A stretch of 19,097 bases of DNA. It comes from Lachnospiraceae bacterium. GTDB lineage: Bacteria; Bacillota; Clostridia; Lachnospirales; Lachnospiraceae. The notes under the pieces were generated by a model. It had not been told where the DNA came from. It made no database searches and saw nothing but the letters and a program-made list of their open reading frames with translations. Positions within the stretch are counted from its first letter, which is position 1; each line of letters opens with the position of its first letter. Of the stretch, positions 1 through 6,227 are shown piece by piece. A program made the translations under genes and the position numbers. The stretch spans positions 1-19,097 of the forward strand of contig CAAGSD010000037.1 in NCBI GenBank assembly GCA_900772845.1, given 5' to 3'.

Positions 1-24
1 ACGCACAAATTCATAAAATTTGAC

Positions 25-48
25 AAAAAAATAAGCCACAAATGGCTT
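25..48 (-). terminator. Possible minus-strand intrinsic terminator
   Basis: AAGCCA (33-38) and TGGCTT (43-48) form a 6-bp stem with a CAAA loop. Read on the minus strand, the hairpin is followed by A and then seven T residues (25-31 on plus). No minus-strand gene is seen to its right, so it may belong to an unseen transcript, act as a leader element for a gene beyond the left edge, or be chance. Confidence 0.35.
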
Positions 49-210
49 AAATAAAAGGTTTGTATTAAATTGCCCAAAAAAAGAAGTGTCAAACTTCCGT
101 ATTATATGTATGACAATATCCAACAGAATCTTACAAACTTTTTACTGAAGCAACTTGAAAATTTTCATCGAGTTGAACTAACTACTCAGTTATCTTTTAT
201 TCTAATATCA

Positions 211-420
211 GATATGATATAATGAGCCTCAAGGAAAAACAAGTGGCTGCAAAACAGACATTTGTTTTTCTGGGCTCATTAGCGAACGAATATCCTGCGA
301 AGCAGGATGTAAAGTGCGATAGCACGAATTCGTGAGCTTTATGATATAATGAAGCAAAATCACTTGCTTGCAAGTGTGATTTTGTGAAATGCATTGAGTG
401 AGCTATGCTCACGATATAAT
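211..420 (+). repeat. Hairpin cluster with three GATATAAT modules
   Basis: ATGATATAAT occurs at 214-223 and 341-350, and ACGATATAAT at 411-420, all on the plus strand. Copies 1 and 2 continue as ATGATATAATGA followed by GC. Between them lie several inverted repeats. AATGAGCC (221-228) pairs with GGCTCATT (273-280), enclosing GAAAAACAA (234-242) with TTGTTTTTC (262-270). ATCCTGC (292-298) pairs with GCAGGAT (302-308). GTGC (314-317) pairs with GCAC (322-325). CACGAATTCGTG (323-334) is a perfect palindrome. AAAATCAC and TTGC pair with GCAA and GTGATTTT (356-385) across a two-base bulge. GTGAGC (398-403) pairs with GCTCAC (407-412). GTGAGCT also precedes copies 2 and 3. The pattern suggests a modular REP- or MITE-like dispersed element or a multi-promoter leader; which one cannot be settled from a single locus. 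Confidence 0.7.
394..420 (+). promoter_or_regulatory. Candidate promoter of the pseudopilin operon
   Basis: A perfect TATAAT (415-420) lies 33 bases before the start codon of the first gene, with TTGAGT (394-399) as a possible -35 at a short 15-base spacing. A GTGAGC-TAT-GCTCAC hairpin fills the spacer. The upstream copies at 218-223 and 345-350 are also perfect -10 boxes and carry the TGn extended -10 but have no clear -35. Any of the three could be the start site. An ECF-controlled start cannot be excluded. Confidence 0.35.
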
Positions 421-453
421 ACAGTGAACGATACTAAAGGAGAGTGAACCTAT

Positions 454-1158
454 ATGATACAGAAAAAGAAATTCGTAAAAACCTTCCGCAACACGAAAAC
501 CGTGCAGTTAGTTCTTCTGCTGCTGTTGGAGGCCGCATATGTTCTGGTTCTGACCATGCATCCGGCACTGGGCACAAAGCTTTTCGAAGACCGGACCCTC
601 TTTATCTTATGCACACTTTCCTGGATTCTCGCATTATTTAATCTGATATGGCTGTTATATGATTTCTATAAATTGCGCACCTTTGCGGAGGAGAGCCATG
701 CGCTGAACCGTGCGGCTTTCCTGGATCATCTGACCGGCATCCCCAACCGGCACGGTCTGGATGTGGTCTTTGAGACTTACGACTCTCCGGAATCTCTGGC
801 TCACGTGGCCTGCTACATGGTCACCATCACCAATCTGAAAGAGGTCAATCAGACCATGGGACATGTGGTCGGTGACCAGATGTTGAAAGATTTTTCCGGA
901 ATTCTGGAAAGTGTCGGTGATGCTTTCGGCGTAGTGGGCCGTAACGGCGGTAATGAATTCCTGATGATCGTCAATCATGGTTCCCATGATACCATGGAAT
1001 ATTTCATCGAAAGTCTGGATCAGCAGTTAAAAGAATACAATGAGGAGCACAGCAATGCCCCGATTCAGATCCAATATGCTTATATTCTGAATGAAGAGGC
1101 GCACGCAGAGTATTTTTCCACCTTACTCACAGAGACCTATAACAAGCTGCACGCCTAA
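454..1158 (+). CDS. Membrane protein with degenerate GGDEF domain
   Basis: The 234-residue product has two N-terminal TM helices (about 18-36 and 46-68) followed by a cytoplasmic GGDEF-like domain (about 85-230). Active diguanylate cyclases make c-di-GMP from two GTP. Here the signature is G165-G166-N167-E168-F169 instead of GG(D/E)EF. The metal-binding Asp of the DxDxFK motif is replaced (T124-I-T126), while N132 and D141, equivalent to the guanine-binding Asn and Asp of PleD, remain. No RxxD inhibitory site is present, and the usual AK..G C-terminal ending is missing. Catalysis is therefore unlikely; nucleotide sensing or a structural role is inferred. The start is supported by AAAGGAGAG nine bases upstream. 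It is the first gene of the plus-strand run and lies 32 bases before the sigma factor gene. Confidence 0.85.
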   Translation: MIQKKKFVKTFRNTKTVQLVLLLLLEAAYVLVLTMHPALGTKLFEDRTLFILCTLSWILALFNLIWLLYDFYKLRTFAEESHALNRAAFLDHLTGIPNRHGLDVVFETYDSPESLAHVACYMVTITNLKEVNQTMGHVVGDQMLKDFSGILESVGDAFGVVGRNGGNEFLMIVNHGSHDTMEYFIESLDQQLKEYNEEHSNAPIQIQYAYILNEEAHAEYFSTLLTETYNKLHA

Positions 1159-1190
1159 GGAACCCGTTAACGCAACAGTGAGACGAACGC

Positions 1191-1754
1191 ATGAAAGACT
1201 TGAATATTCCTTACATTGCCGGTCTAGTGATCCGTGCCCAGCATAGCGACTCGGATGCCTTCGCAGAATTGTATGCTCTTACCTATAATAAAGTGTACAA
1301 CTACACCAGACATTATCTGCGGGATGCATTTTTAGCCCAGGATGCCATGCAGGAGGTCTACATACTGGCTTTGAAAAATATCGGAAAACTGAATGATCCC
1401 ACCGTTTTTATCGCCTGGCTGAACCGCATCTGCTTCCATGTCTGTTATGATATGGCTCAGAAGAATCGCCCGCAGAACGACTGTCAGGTACTAAGCCAGG
1501 AGATTCTGGATATTATTCAGGATCCTCACCTGGATGCCAACCCGGAACTGCACTACCAGCAGAAGGATGAATATTCCCGACTGTCAGAAGCCTTAGAGCA
1601 GCTGCCCTTTAATGAAAAACAGGTACTGATCATGCGTTATTATAACGACATGAAGCTGGAAGAAATCGCTGCCGCCATGGAGATCAGCCGCAGCAGCGTC
1701 AAACGTTACATTGCCTCCGGACAGGAGCATCTGAAAGATAGCATGAAAGGATAA
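1191..1754 (+). CDS. ECF-type RNA polymerase sigma-70 factor
   Basis: The 187-residue protein has the two-domain layout of extracytoplasmic function sigma factors. Region 2 (about 18-92) contains the AQDAMQEVYILALKN helix, equivalent to the DAEDLVQEVF core that binds the -10 element and the polymerase clamp. Region 4 (about 130-184) has a helix-turn-helix around LEEIAAAMEISRSSVKRYI that reads the -35. There is no region 1.1 or 3, as expected for this class. The start is uncertain because no strong Shine-Dalgarno is visible; only a weak GTGAG lies upstream. The next gene begins 7 bases after the stop and encodes a one-TM protein, the usual place for a membrane anti-sigma or sensor. The gene probably controls its own operon, but no promoter motif could be assigned to it. 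Confidence 0.9.
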   Translation: MKDLNIPYIAGLVIRAQHSDSDAFAELYALTYNKVYNYTRHYLRDAFLAQDAMQEVYILALKNIGKLNDPTVFIAWLNRICFHVCYDMAQKNRPQNDCQVLSQEILDIIQDPHLDANPELHYQQKDEYSRLSEALEQLPFNEKQVLIMRYYNDMKLEEIAAAMEISRSSVKRYIASGQEHLKDSMKG

Positions 1755-1761
1755 CAGAATT

Positions 1762-2274
1762 ATGTTTTTTCATAAAAAGAACCGCTATGAACTGGACATG
1801 ACGACTGCCAACAATGCGTTGCAGAATATCCTGTCCACCTGTAACCAGCCGGTCAATACCATTCCCTTCGACAAGCTGGTCCTTCGCAAAAAAGTCAATG
1901 CCGCCTCTTATAACAGGCTGATCATTGCCACGGCACTGATCTTTGTACTGACCTTTTTGTCCCCATTAGCCATCATCCCTCTCTCCGAGCTGAACGAGCG
2001 GCTGTTTTCCCCCACACCTGCAGTGCTTACACTGGATTATGTGGAAAATAATATATTAAGCCTGAAATTCACCGGTGAAAATATTCTCTACGAAGAAGCT
2101 TTCATGGAGACTTTGTCCGGAGAGATCATAGCACCGCTCTCGGTAGACAGTTCCAAGGGTGTGATCAACTTCCCGTTTCTTTCCGAGGAAGCCAATATTT
2201 ATGTTCCCGTAAAAAACGGTGAGCCCCTTCACCTGCTCTTTACGCCCGATCATGTAACAGGAATGGATGAATAA
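1762..2274 (+). CDS. Single-pass membrane protein, possible anti-sigma partner
   Basis: The 170-residue protein has a charged cytoplasmic N-terminus (about 1-52), one TM helix (about 53-75, rich in I, L, F and T) and a predicted extracytoplasmic C-terminal domain (about 76-170) that looks beta-rich, with phrases such as LTLDYVENNILSLKF and ANIYVPVKNGEPLHLLF. It shows no HxxxCxxC zinc anti-sigma motif and no named domain I can recognise. The AAAGGA at its ribosome binding site overlaps the end of the sigma factor gene, so the two are probably translationally coupled. Position and topology suggest an anti-sigma or envelope sensor for that sigma factor. This is inference from context only. Confidence 0.75.
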   Translation: MFFHKKNRYELDMTTANNALQNILSTCNQPVNTIPFDKLVLRKKVNAASYNRLIIATALIFVLTFLSPLAIIPLSELNERLFSPTPAVLTLDYVENNILSLKFTGENILYEEAFMETLSGEIIAPLSVDSSKGVINFPFLSEEANIYVPVKNGEPLHLLFTPDHVTGMDE

Positions 2275-2295
2275 CAACAGGATGTAACGATTTTT

Positions 2296-3339
2296 ATGCG
2301 GATACCAAAATCATCTGCGCTACTGCGCATTTTGTTAATTACATATTGCACGACCCTCAGTCTGTGTGCCTGCGGATCCGGCTCTGACAGCACCTCCGTA
2401 ATGGCATCTGCAGCAGATCCTGTCGTGGAACAGCCTGCCGCTTCCCAGTCATCCCCCGACACGGATGGCGCACAGCCTGCCGTACCTTCCGCCGAAGCAG
2501 AATCTTCCGCCCCTGCCGTTCCTCTGCGGGATGCCACTCCTGTCTGTCTCGTGCCGCAGGCCGACGGCATCACAACGGCTTCCAATGATGTGGCCGTCAT
2601 TGACTATTCCCATATGTCCGATGGCTATGTCTGTGCCAATTATACGGGCACCTGTCCTAAAGTCAAGCTGCGTATCACCGGTCCGGACACTGTTGTTTAC
2701 ACTTATGATCTGCACGGAGGAGGATATGAGACCTTTCCCTTATCTTCGGGGGACGGATATTATGATGTGACGATCTATGAGAATATTTCGGGTACGAATT
2801 ACGCCACCTGTCTGTATGCCGACCTGGAGGTACAGATTACGGATGCATTCAGCCCCTTTCTCTATCCCAACCAATACGTGAATTTTACGGCAGACAGCAA
2901 AGTGGTTGCCAAAGGACAGGAGCTCGCCGAAGGTGCCTCCTCGGATCTGGAGGTGATCACCCGGGTCTATGACTATATTACACAGAATATCACCTATGAC
3001 TATGACAAAGCTTCGGATCCTCCCACCGGCTACACCGCTGATGTGGATTCGATTCTTACTTCCGGTACCGGCATCTGTCTGGACTATGCTGCAGTGATGG
3101 CAAGTATGCTGCGAAGCCAGCGGATTCCCACCCGTCTGGAAGTCGGCTATGCCCAGGATGCCTACCATGCCTGGATCAGTGTCTACACTGCTGATACCGG
3201 CTGGCTGAACGGCATTATCGAATTTGACGGTAATGTCTGGACACTGGTAGATCCTACTTTCGGTGCCAACACGGATGACAAGACACTGAAAAAATTCATC
3301 GGCGACGGCAGTAATTATATCCTTCAGAAAATGTATTAG
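2296..3339 (+). CDS. Transglutaminase-like lipoprotein
   Basis: The 347-residue protein begins with a lipoprotein signal peptide. Hydrophobic residues 8-23 lead to the lipobox LCAC, with C26 as the likely lipidated cysteine. A low-complexity linker rich in Ala, Ser, Pro and Asp follows (about 28-78), then a beta-rich middle region and a transglutaminase-like (papain-fold) domain (about 205-325). The catalytic triad is visible as C261 in GTGICLDYA, H291 in AYHAWISVY and D319 in LVDPTFG. Proteins of this fold act as cysteine proteases, amidases or cross-linking enzymes, and the substrate cannot be told here. It would be anchored on the outer face of the membrane, close to the site where pseudopilins emerge. 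It lies 16 bases before the platform gene and is probably co-transcribed. Confidence 0.85.
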   Translation: MRIPKSSALLRILLITYCTTLSLCACGSGSDSTSVMASAADPVVEQPAASQSSPDTDGAQPAVPSAEAESSAPAVPLRDATPVCLVPQADGITTASNDVAVIDYSHMSDGYVCANYTGTCPKVKLRITGPDTVVYTYDLHGGGYETFPLSSGDGYYDVTIYENISGTNYATCLYADLEVQITDAFSPFLYPNQYVNFTADSKVVAKGQELAEGASSDLEVITRVYDYITQNITYDYDKASDPPTGYTADVDSILTSGTGICLDYAAVMASMLRSQRIPTRLEVGYAQDAYHAWISVYTADTGWLNGIIEFDGNVWTLVDPTFGANTDDKTLKKFIGDGSNYILQKMY

Positions 3340-3355
3340 TGAAAGGGAAAACGAC

Positions 3356-4408
3356 ATGAAGACCACAGAGAAAAAACTACTTTCCAACGAAGAGATCGCT
3401 TCTTTTTGCAGTCAGGCTGCCATGCTGTTTCAGGCAGGTATTCCTCCTGTGGAAGGAATGTCGATCCTGCAGAGCGATGCACAGTCTCCCGAAGGCAAAG
3501 CAATCTTTGATGAGATCCTTGCGGTCTGCCGACAGGGAGAAAGTTTTCATAAGGCACTGGAAGCCACAGCAGTTTTTCCCGATTACTGCCTGCATATGAT
3601 CACTCTCGGTGAAGAATCCGGTAATCTCGATGTATGTATGAGTTCTCTGGCAGATTATTATGAAAAAGAAGATGCCATCGCTAATAGTATCCGGGATGCT
3701 GTGACATATCCTTTTATCATGATCGCCATGATGGCCGCTGTGATCGTGGTCCTGGTCAGCCGTGTCATGCCCATCTTCGAACAGGTCTATGTGGAGCTGG
3801 GCAGTGAGATGACCGGTTTTGCCGCCTCTCTCCTGCGTCTGGGCAACCATCTGAACCGCTATTCCTTTATTTTTGTAAGTATTCTCTGCATACTGTTATT
3901 GCTGTATCTTTTTGCTACCAGAACCCAGACCGGTAAACGTACCACAGCCCGTTTTCTGAACTGGTTCCCACTGACGAGACGTTTTTATGAAAGTGTGGCC
4001 TGCGAACGCTTTGCCAGTGGTATGGCACTGACTTTAAGCAGCGGTATGGATACCTACTCCAGTCTGGACATGGTGGCTGCCCTGGTAGGCAATGAAAAAA
4101 TGAAGCAGAAGATTTTGATCTGTAAAGAAGCCATCAATGCCGGTGCCAATTTTGCGGAAGCCCTGATAGATGCAGACATTTTCAATCACCTGTATTCCCA
4201 GATGGTATCTGTTGGTTTCCGCAGCGGTAACGTGGACGTGGTTCTGAAGAAAATAGCGGACCGGTACGAGGAAGATACCAACCGCAAATTACAGTCCATT
4301 ATTGCCATTCTGGAACCAACACTGGTCATTATCCTGTCGGTGATCGTTGGACTGATCCTGTTATCGGTCATTCTGCCTCTTATGGGTATCATGACCAGCA
4401 TCGGATAG
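3356..4408 (+). CDS. Type II secretion/type IV pilus F-family platform protein (GspF/PilC/ComGB-like)
   Basis: The 350-residue inner-membrane protein has two homologous cytoplasmic helical domains (about 15-105 and 214-305) and three TM helices (about 118-136, 168-188, 320-342), the standard GspF/PilC layout. The family signature GEESGNL is at 85-91; in the second repeat it is GFRSGNV (287-293), where Glu is replaced. The family forms the membrane platform that couples an assembly ATPase to insertion of pilins. The length is slightly short against full PilC proteins (about 400 residues) and close to ComGB. The start has GAAAGGG upstream. Four pseudopilin-like genes follow directly. No ATPase gene lies before it, unlike the comGA-comGB order of competence operons. 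Confidence 0.92.
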   Translation: MKTTEKKLLSNEEIASFCSQAAMLFQAGIPPVEGMSILQSDAQSPEGKAIFDEILAVCRQGESFHKALEATAVFPDYCLHMITLGEESGNLDVCMSSLADYYEKEDAIANSIRDAVTYPFIMIAMMAAVIVVLVSRVMPIFEQVYVELGSEMTGFAASLLRLGNHLNRYSFIFVSILCILLLLYLFATRTQTGKRTTARFLNWFPLTRRFYESVACERFASGMALTLSSGMDTYSSLDMVAALVGNEKMKQKILICKEAINAGANFAEALIDADIFNHLYSQMVSVGFRSGNVDVVLKKIADRYEEDTNRKLQSIIAILEPTLVIILSVIVGLILLSVILPLMGIMTSIG

Positions 4409-4420
4409 GAGTGCGATACT

Positions 4421-4759
4421 ATGAATCGTTTTGAGCAAAAGCATATATCCTTCGGGCGCAGACTTCTTTTTCTGCTTCCTGTTCTGGCCTTTCTGATCTT
4501 GTTTGTTCTTTTTATACAGGGGGTCAGCTCCGTCAGTGAATCCACCCTGAGCAAGCAGCAGGAAAGCCTGGAGACTGCATTGGAACGCAGTATTTCCCAA
4601 TGCTATGCCGTGGAGGGCTCTTATCCCCCCTCCCTGGAATATCTGAAGCAGCATTACGGACTGTTGTATGATGAAGACAGTTTCTTGATTGACTATGAAT
4701 ACTATGGCAGCAACCTTCTTCCGGAAGTCACTGTACTTCGCCGGACCGGTGCCAGGTAA
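4421..4759 (+). CDS. Small pseudopilin-like membrane protein with YP motif
   Basis: The 112-residue protein has one N-terminal TM helix (about 14-33) and a helical stretch (about 40-60) followed by CYAVEGSYPPSLEYLKQHYG (61-80). This phrase resembles the segment after the long helix in pseudopilins of the GspG/ComGC type, where an aromatic-Pro pair precedes a short helix. A prepilin peptidase site (G followed by FTLIE) is absent, and no Glu is found at the +5 position of the hydrophobic helix. It may be a degenerate pilin or an assembly factor. The ribosome binding site AGGAG overlaps the stop of the platform gene, and the next gene starts 15 bases downstream. The function is inferred from context. 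Confidence 0.75.
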   Translation: MNRFEQKHISFGRRLLFLLPVLAFLILFVLFIQGVSSVSESTLSKQQESLETALERSISQCYAVEGSYPPSLEYLKQHYGLLYDEDSFLIDYEYYGSNLLPEVTVLRRTGAR

Positions 4760-4774
4760 AGGAGTTTCTGACGT

Positions 4775-5281
4775 ATGAACCAAAAGAAGCAGGAAAAACA
4801 TTTTATTGTGGATATCTTGTTCGTTCTGACATTATTCGGTGTATTCGCAGTCTCTGCACTGGCTCTTGTCACGATCGGCGCAGACGTATACCAGCACACT
4901 GTGGAAGATATGAGTGTCAACTACGAAAGCAGAGCGGCCGTTTCCTATATCATGGAAAAAGTCCGTCAGAACGATACTGCAGACAGTGTCTCCCTGACTA
5001 CTCTGGAGGATGTTCCGGCGCTCTGTATGCTTTCCGGGATTGAAGGAGATACTTACTGCACTTACCTCTATCTCTATGACGGACATTTAAAAGAGCTTTT
5101 TATGCGGGAGGATGCTTCCCTCGGCGGCCAGATACTGCCTGCCGGTACGGACATTATGGAGTTACAGGAATTTTCCTTATCCTATGCCAAAAATGATCTG
5201 ATCCAGGTATCTCTGCGAACAGCCTCAAATGCTGCCCATACGTTTTATATTCATGTACACTGTAATACTACTGCCGAATAG
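4775..5281 (+). CDS. DUF4860-like membrane protein, probable minor pseudopilin
   Basis: The 168-residue protein has a TM helix at about 11-34 followed directly by a helical segment (about 35-65) and a beta-rich C-terminal part, which is the shape of minor pseudopilins such as GspJ/PilW. Phrases such as IGADVYQ, YIMEKVRQND and DGHLKELFMRE match my memory of the uncharacterised Firmicutes family DUF4860; this was not checked by search. There is no clear peptidase site. The stop of the previous gene (TAA) forms part of this gene's TAAAGGAG ribosome binding site, so the genes are tightly linked. Its place between pseudopilin-like genes supports a role in the same assembly. Confidence 0.75.
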   Translation: MNQKKQEKHFIVDILFVLTLFGVFAVSALALVTIGADVYQHTVEDMSVNYESRAAVSYIMEKVRQNDTADSVSLTTLEDVPALCMLSGIEGDTYCTYLYLYDGHLKELFMREDASLGGQILPAGTDIMELQEFSLSYAKNDLIQVSLRTASNAAHTFYIHVHCNTTAE

Positions 5282-5311
5282 TAACCGTACAGAAAGGATT
5301 TCGAATTTATT

Positions 5312-5764
5312 ATGAAACATTCCAGATCCAGTTTGTTTTTAATGGAAATGATCATAGCGATCCTGTTTTTCTCTCTGACCAGTGCTGTCTGTATTCAATT
5401 GTTTACCAGATCACATCTTTTGAGTACGCAGACGGTAAACCAGAATCATGCAGTAATCCAGGCGCAGAATCTGGCAGAGTCCTATCTCTCTCTGGAGGGC
5501 GATATGGCTGCCATACAGAATCTGTTCTCCCCTTCGGAGCTGACTGATGATAATACGCTCTGCCTTGCTCTGGATGCCGACTGGGAACTATGTTCCATGG
5601 CGGACTCCGCCTGCTTTCTCGCAGAGCTTAAGAATACACCGGCAGGAGAAACCGGTATCATGGAAGCCGAGATTACGGTTTCTGCTGTCTCCTCCCCGGA
5701 ATCTCCTATTTATACACTTTCTGTGATGCATCATACCGCAGAAAGGAGGGGTTCCCATGAATAA
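5312..5764 (+). CDS. Pseudopilin with Glu at +5 (GspI/PilV/ComG-like)
   Basis: The 150-residue protein starts with a short basic leader (MKHSRSS) followed by LFLMEMIIAILFFSLTSAV. If a prepilin peptidase cleaves after S7, E12 falls at position +5, the hallmark of type IV pilins and pseudopilins. The Gly normally found at -1 is replaced by Ser, which is less usual but tolerated in some family members. The helix continues to about residue 60 (QAQNLAESY, typical of GspI/PilV) and is followed by a small variable domain. The AAAGGA ribosome binding site is 13 bases from the start, a rather long gap. Its last 8 bases overlap the next gene. Confidence 0.82.
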   Translation: MKHSRSSLFLMEMIIAILFFSLTSAVCIQLFTRSHLLSTQTVNQNHAVIQAQNLAESYLSLEGDMAAIQNLFSPSELTDDNTLCLALDADWELCSMADSACFLAELKNTPAGETGIMEAEITVSAVSSPESPIYTLSVMHHTAERRGSHE

Positions 5765-6173
5765 TTCCTCAAAGAAAAAACAATTTGGCATGAATATCGG
5801 ATCTGCCTCTATTTTGCTGGTATTCGTGATTCTCTGCCTGGTTTCTTTTGCAGTACTGTCAATCGTCAGTGCCAATGCTGACAGCAAGCTCAGTACCCGT
5901 GTACTGGAGCGTACCACAGCTTACTACTCTGCCTGCAATCAGGCAGAACAGTCCCTGGCGGGCATGGATAAGACGTTGCAGCGTATGTATGCATCCAGCG
6001 ACAGTAAAGAGGCGTACTTTGCTTCTGTAGGCCATGGGAAATCCTATGTGATCCCTATTTCCGACTTACAATCTCTGCAGGTGACCATAGAAATCCTGTA
6101 CCCGACGTCTGAGGAAGATCCCTTTTATCAGGTCACAGCCTGGCAGGTATTGAATACAGAAGAACTAAAATAG
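5757..6173 (+). CDS. GspK/PilX-like minor pseudopilin
   Basis: The 138-residue protein has a basic leader (MNNSSKKKQFGMNIG) and then a hydrophobic helix (about 16-38) that starts SASILLVFVILCLVSF. With cleavage after G15 the +5 residue is Leu rather than Glu. Loss of Glu5 is a known feature of GspK, the pseudopilin proposed to sit at the tip of the fibre, and of some PilX proteins. The protein is far shorter than GspK (about 300 residues), lacking its large alpha domain, and is closer to ComGG in size. The start sits behind AAAGGAGGGG and overlaps the previous gene. It is the last gene before the operon terminator. Confidence 0.75.
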   Translation: MNNSSKKKQFGMNIGSASILLVFVILCLVSFAVLSIVSANADSKLSTRVLERTTAYYSACNQAEQSLAGMDKTLQRMYASSDSKEAYFASVGHGKSYVIPISDLQSLQVTIEILYPTSEEDPFYQVTAWQVLNTEELK

Positions 6174-6210
6174 AGCATACCCTCTGTACGGGGTATGCTC
6201 TGTCCTTTTC
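6172..6210 (+). terminator. Intrinsic terminator of the pseudopilin operon
   Basis: AGAGCATACCC (6172-6182) pairs perfectly with GGGTATGCTCT (6191-6201) around an 8-base loop and is followed by the T-rich GTCCTTTTC. The stem begins inside the stop codon of the last gene. On the minus strand the stem is followed by ATTTTAGTTC, so it may also serve the convergent MCP gene. Confidence 0.88.
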
Positions 6211-6227
6211 CCTTTTGTTGTCAGGGC

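Larger units (their letters stand above)
1..453. other. Non-coding region upstream of the pseudopilin operon
   Basis: No convincing gene lies in this stretch. Bases 1-210 are AT-rich. They hold a small hairpin at 33-48 with an A-run on its left, which reads as a terminator on the minus strand. A weak minus-strand promoter-like pair is also visible (TGTCAA at 87-92 and ATTAAA at 64-69, 17 apart). Bases 211-420 are a dense succession of hairpins and GATATAAT motifs, described separately. The AAAGGAGAG at 436-444 is the ribosome binding site of the first gene. An open frame on the minus strand over 197-412 only reflects the inverted repeats and lacks protein-like character. Confidence 0.7.

Noticed and set aside
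64..92. Minus-strand promoter pair TTGACA-17-TTTAAT near the left edge
   Set aside because: A terminator-like hairpin begins about 10 bases after the expected start, and no gene is visible within the window, so it cannot be supported.
197..412. 71-codon minus-strand open frame in the upstream region
   Set aside because: It spans the hairpin cluster. Its composition follows the inverted repeats and it has no plausible ribosome binding site or domain.
211..420. CRISPR-like array
   Set aside because: The repeated motif is only 10-14 bases and the spacing is irregular (127 and 70). The intervening DNA is made of hairpins rather than unique spacers, and no cas genes are present.
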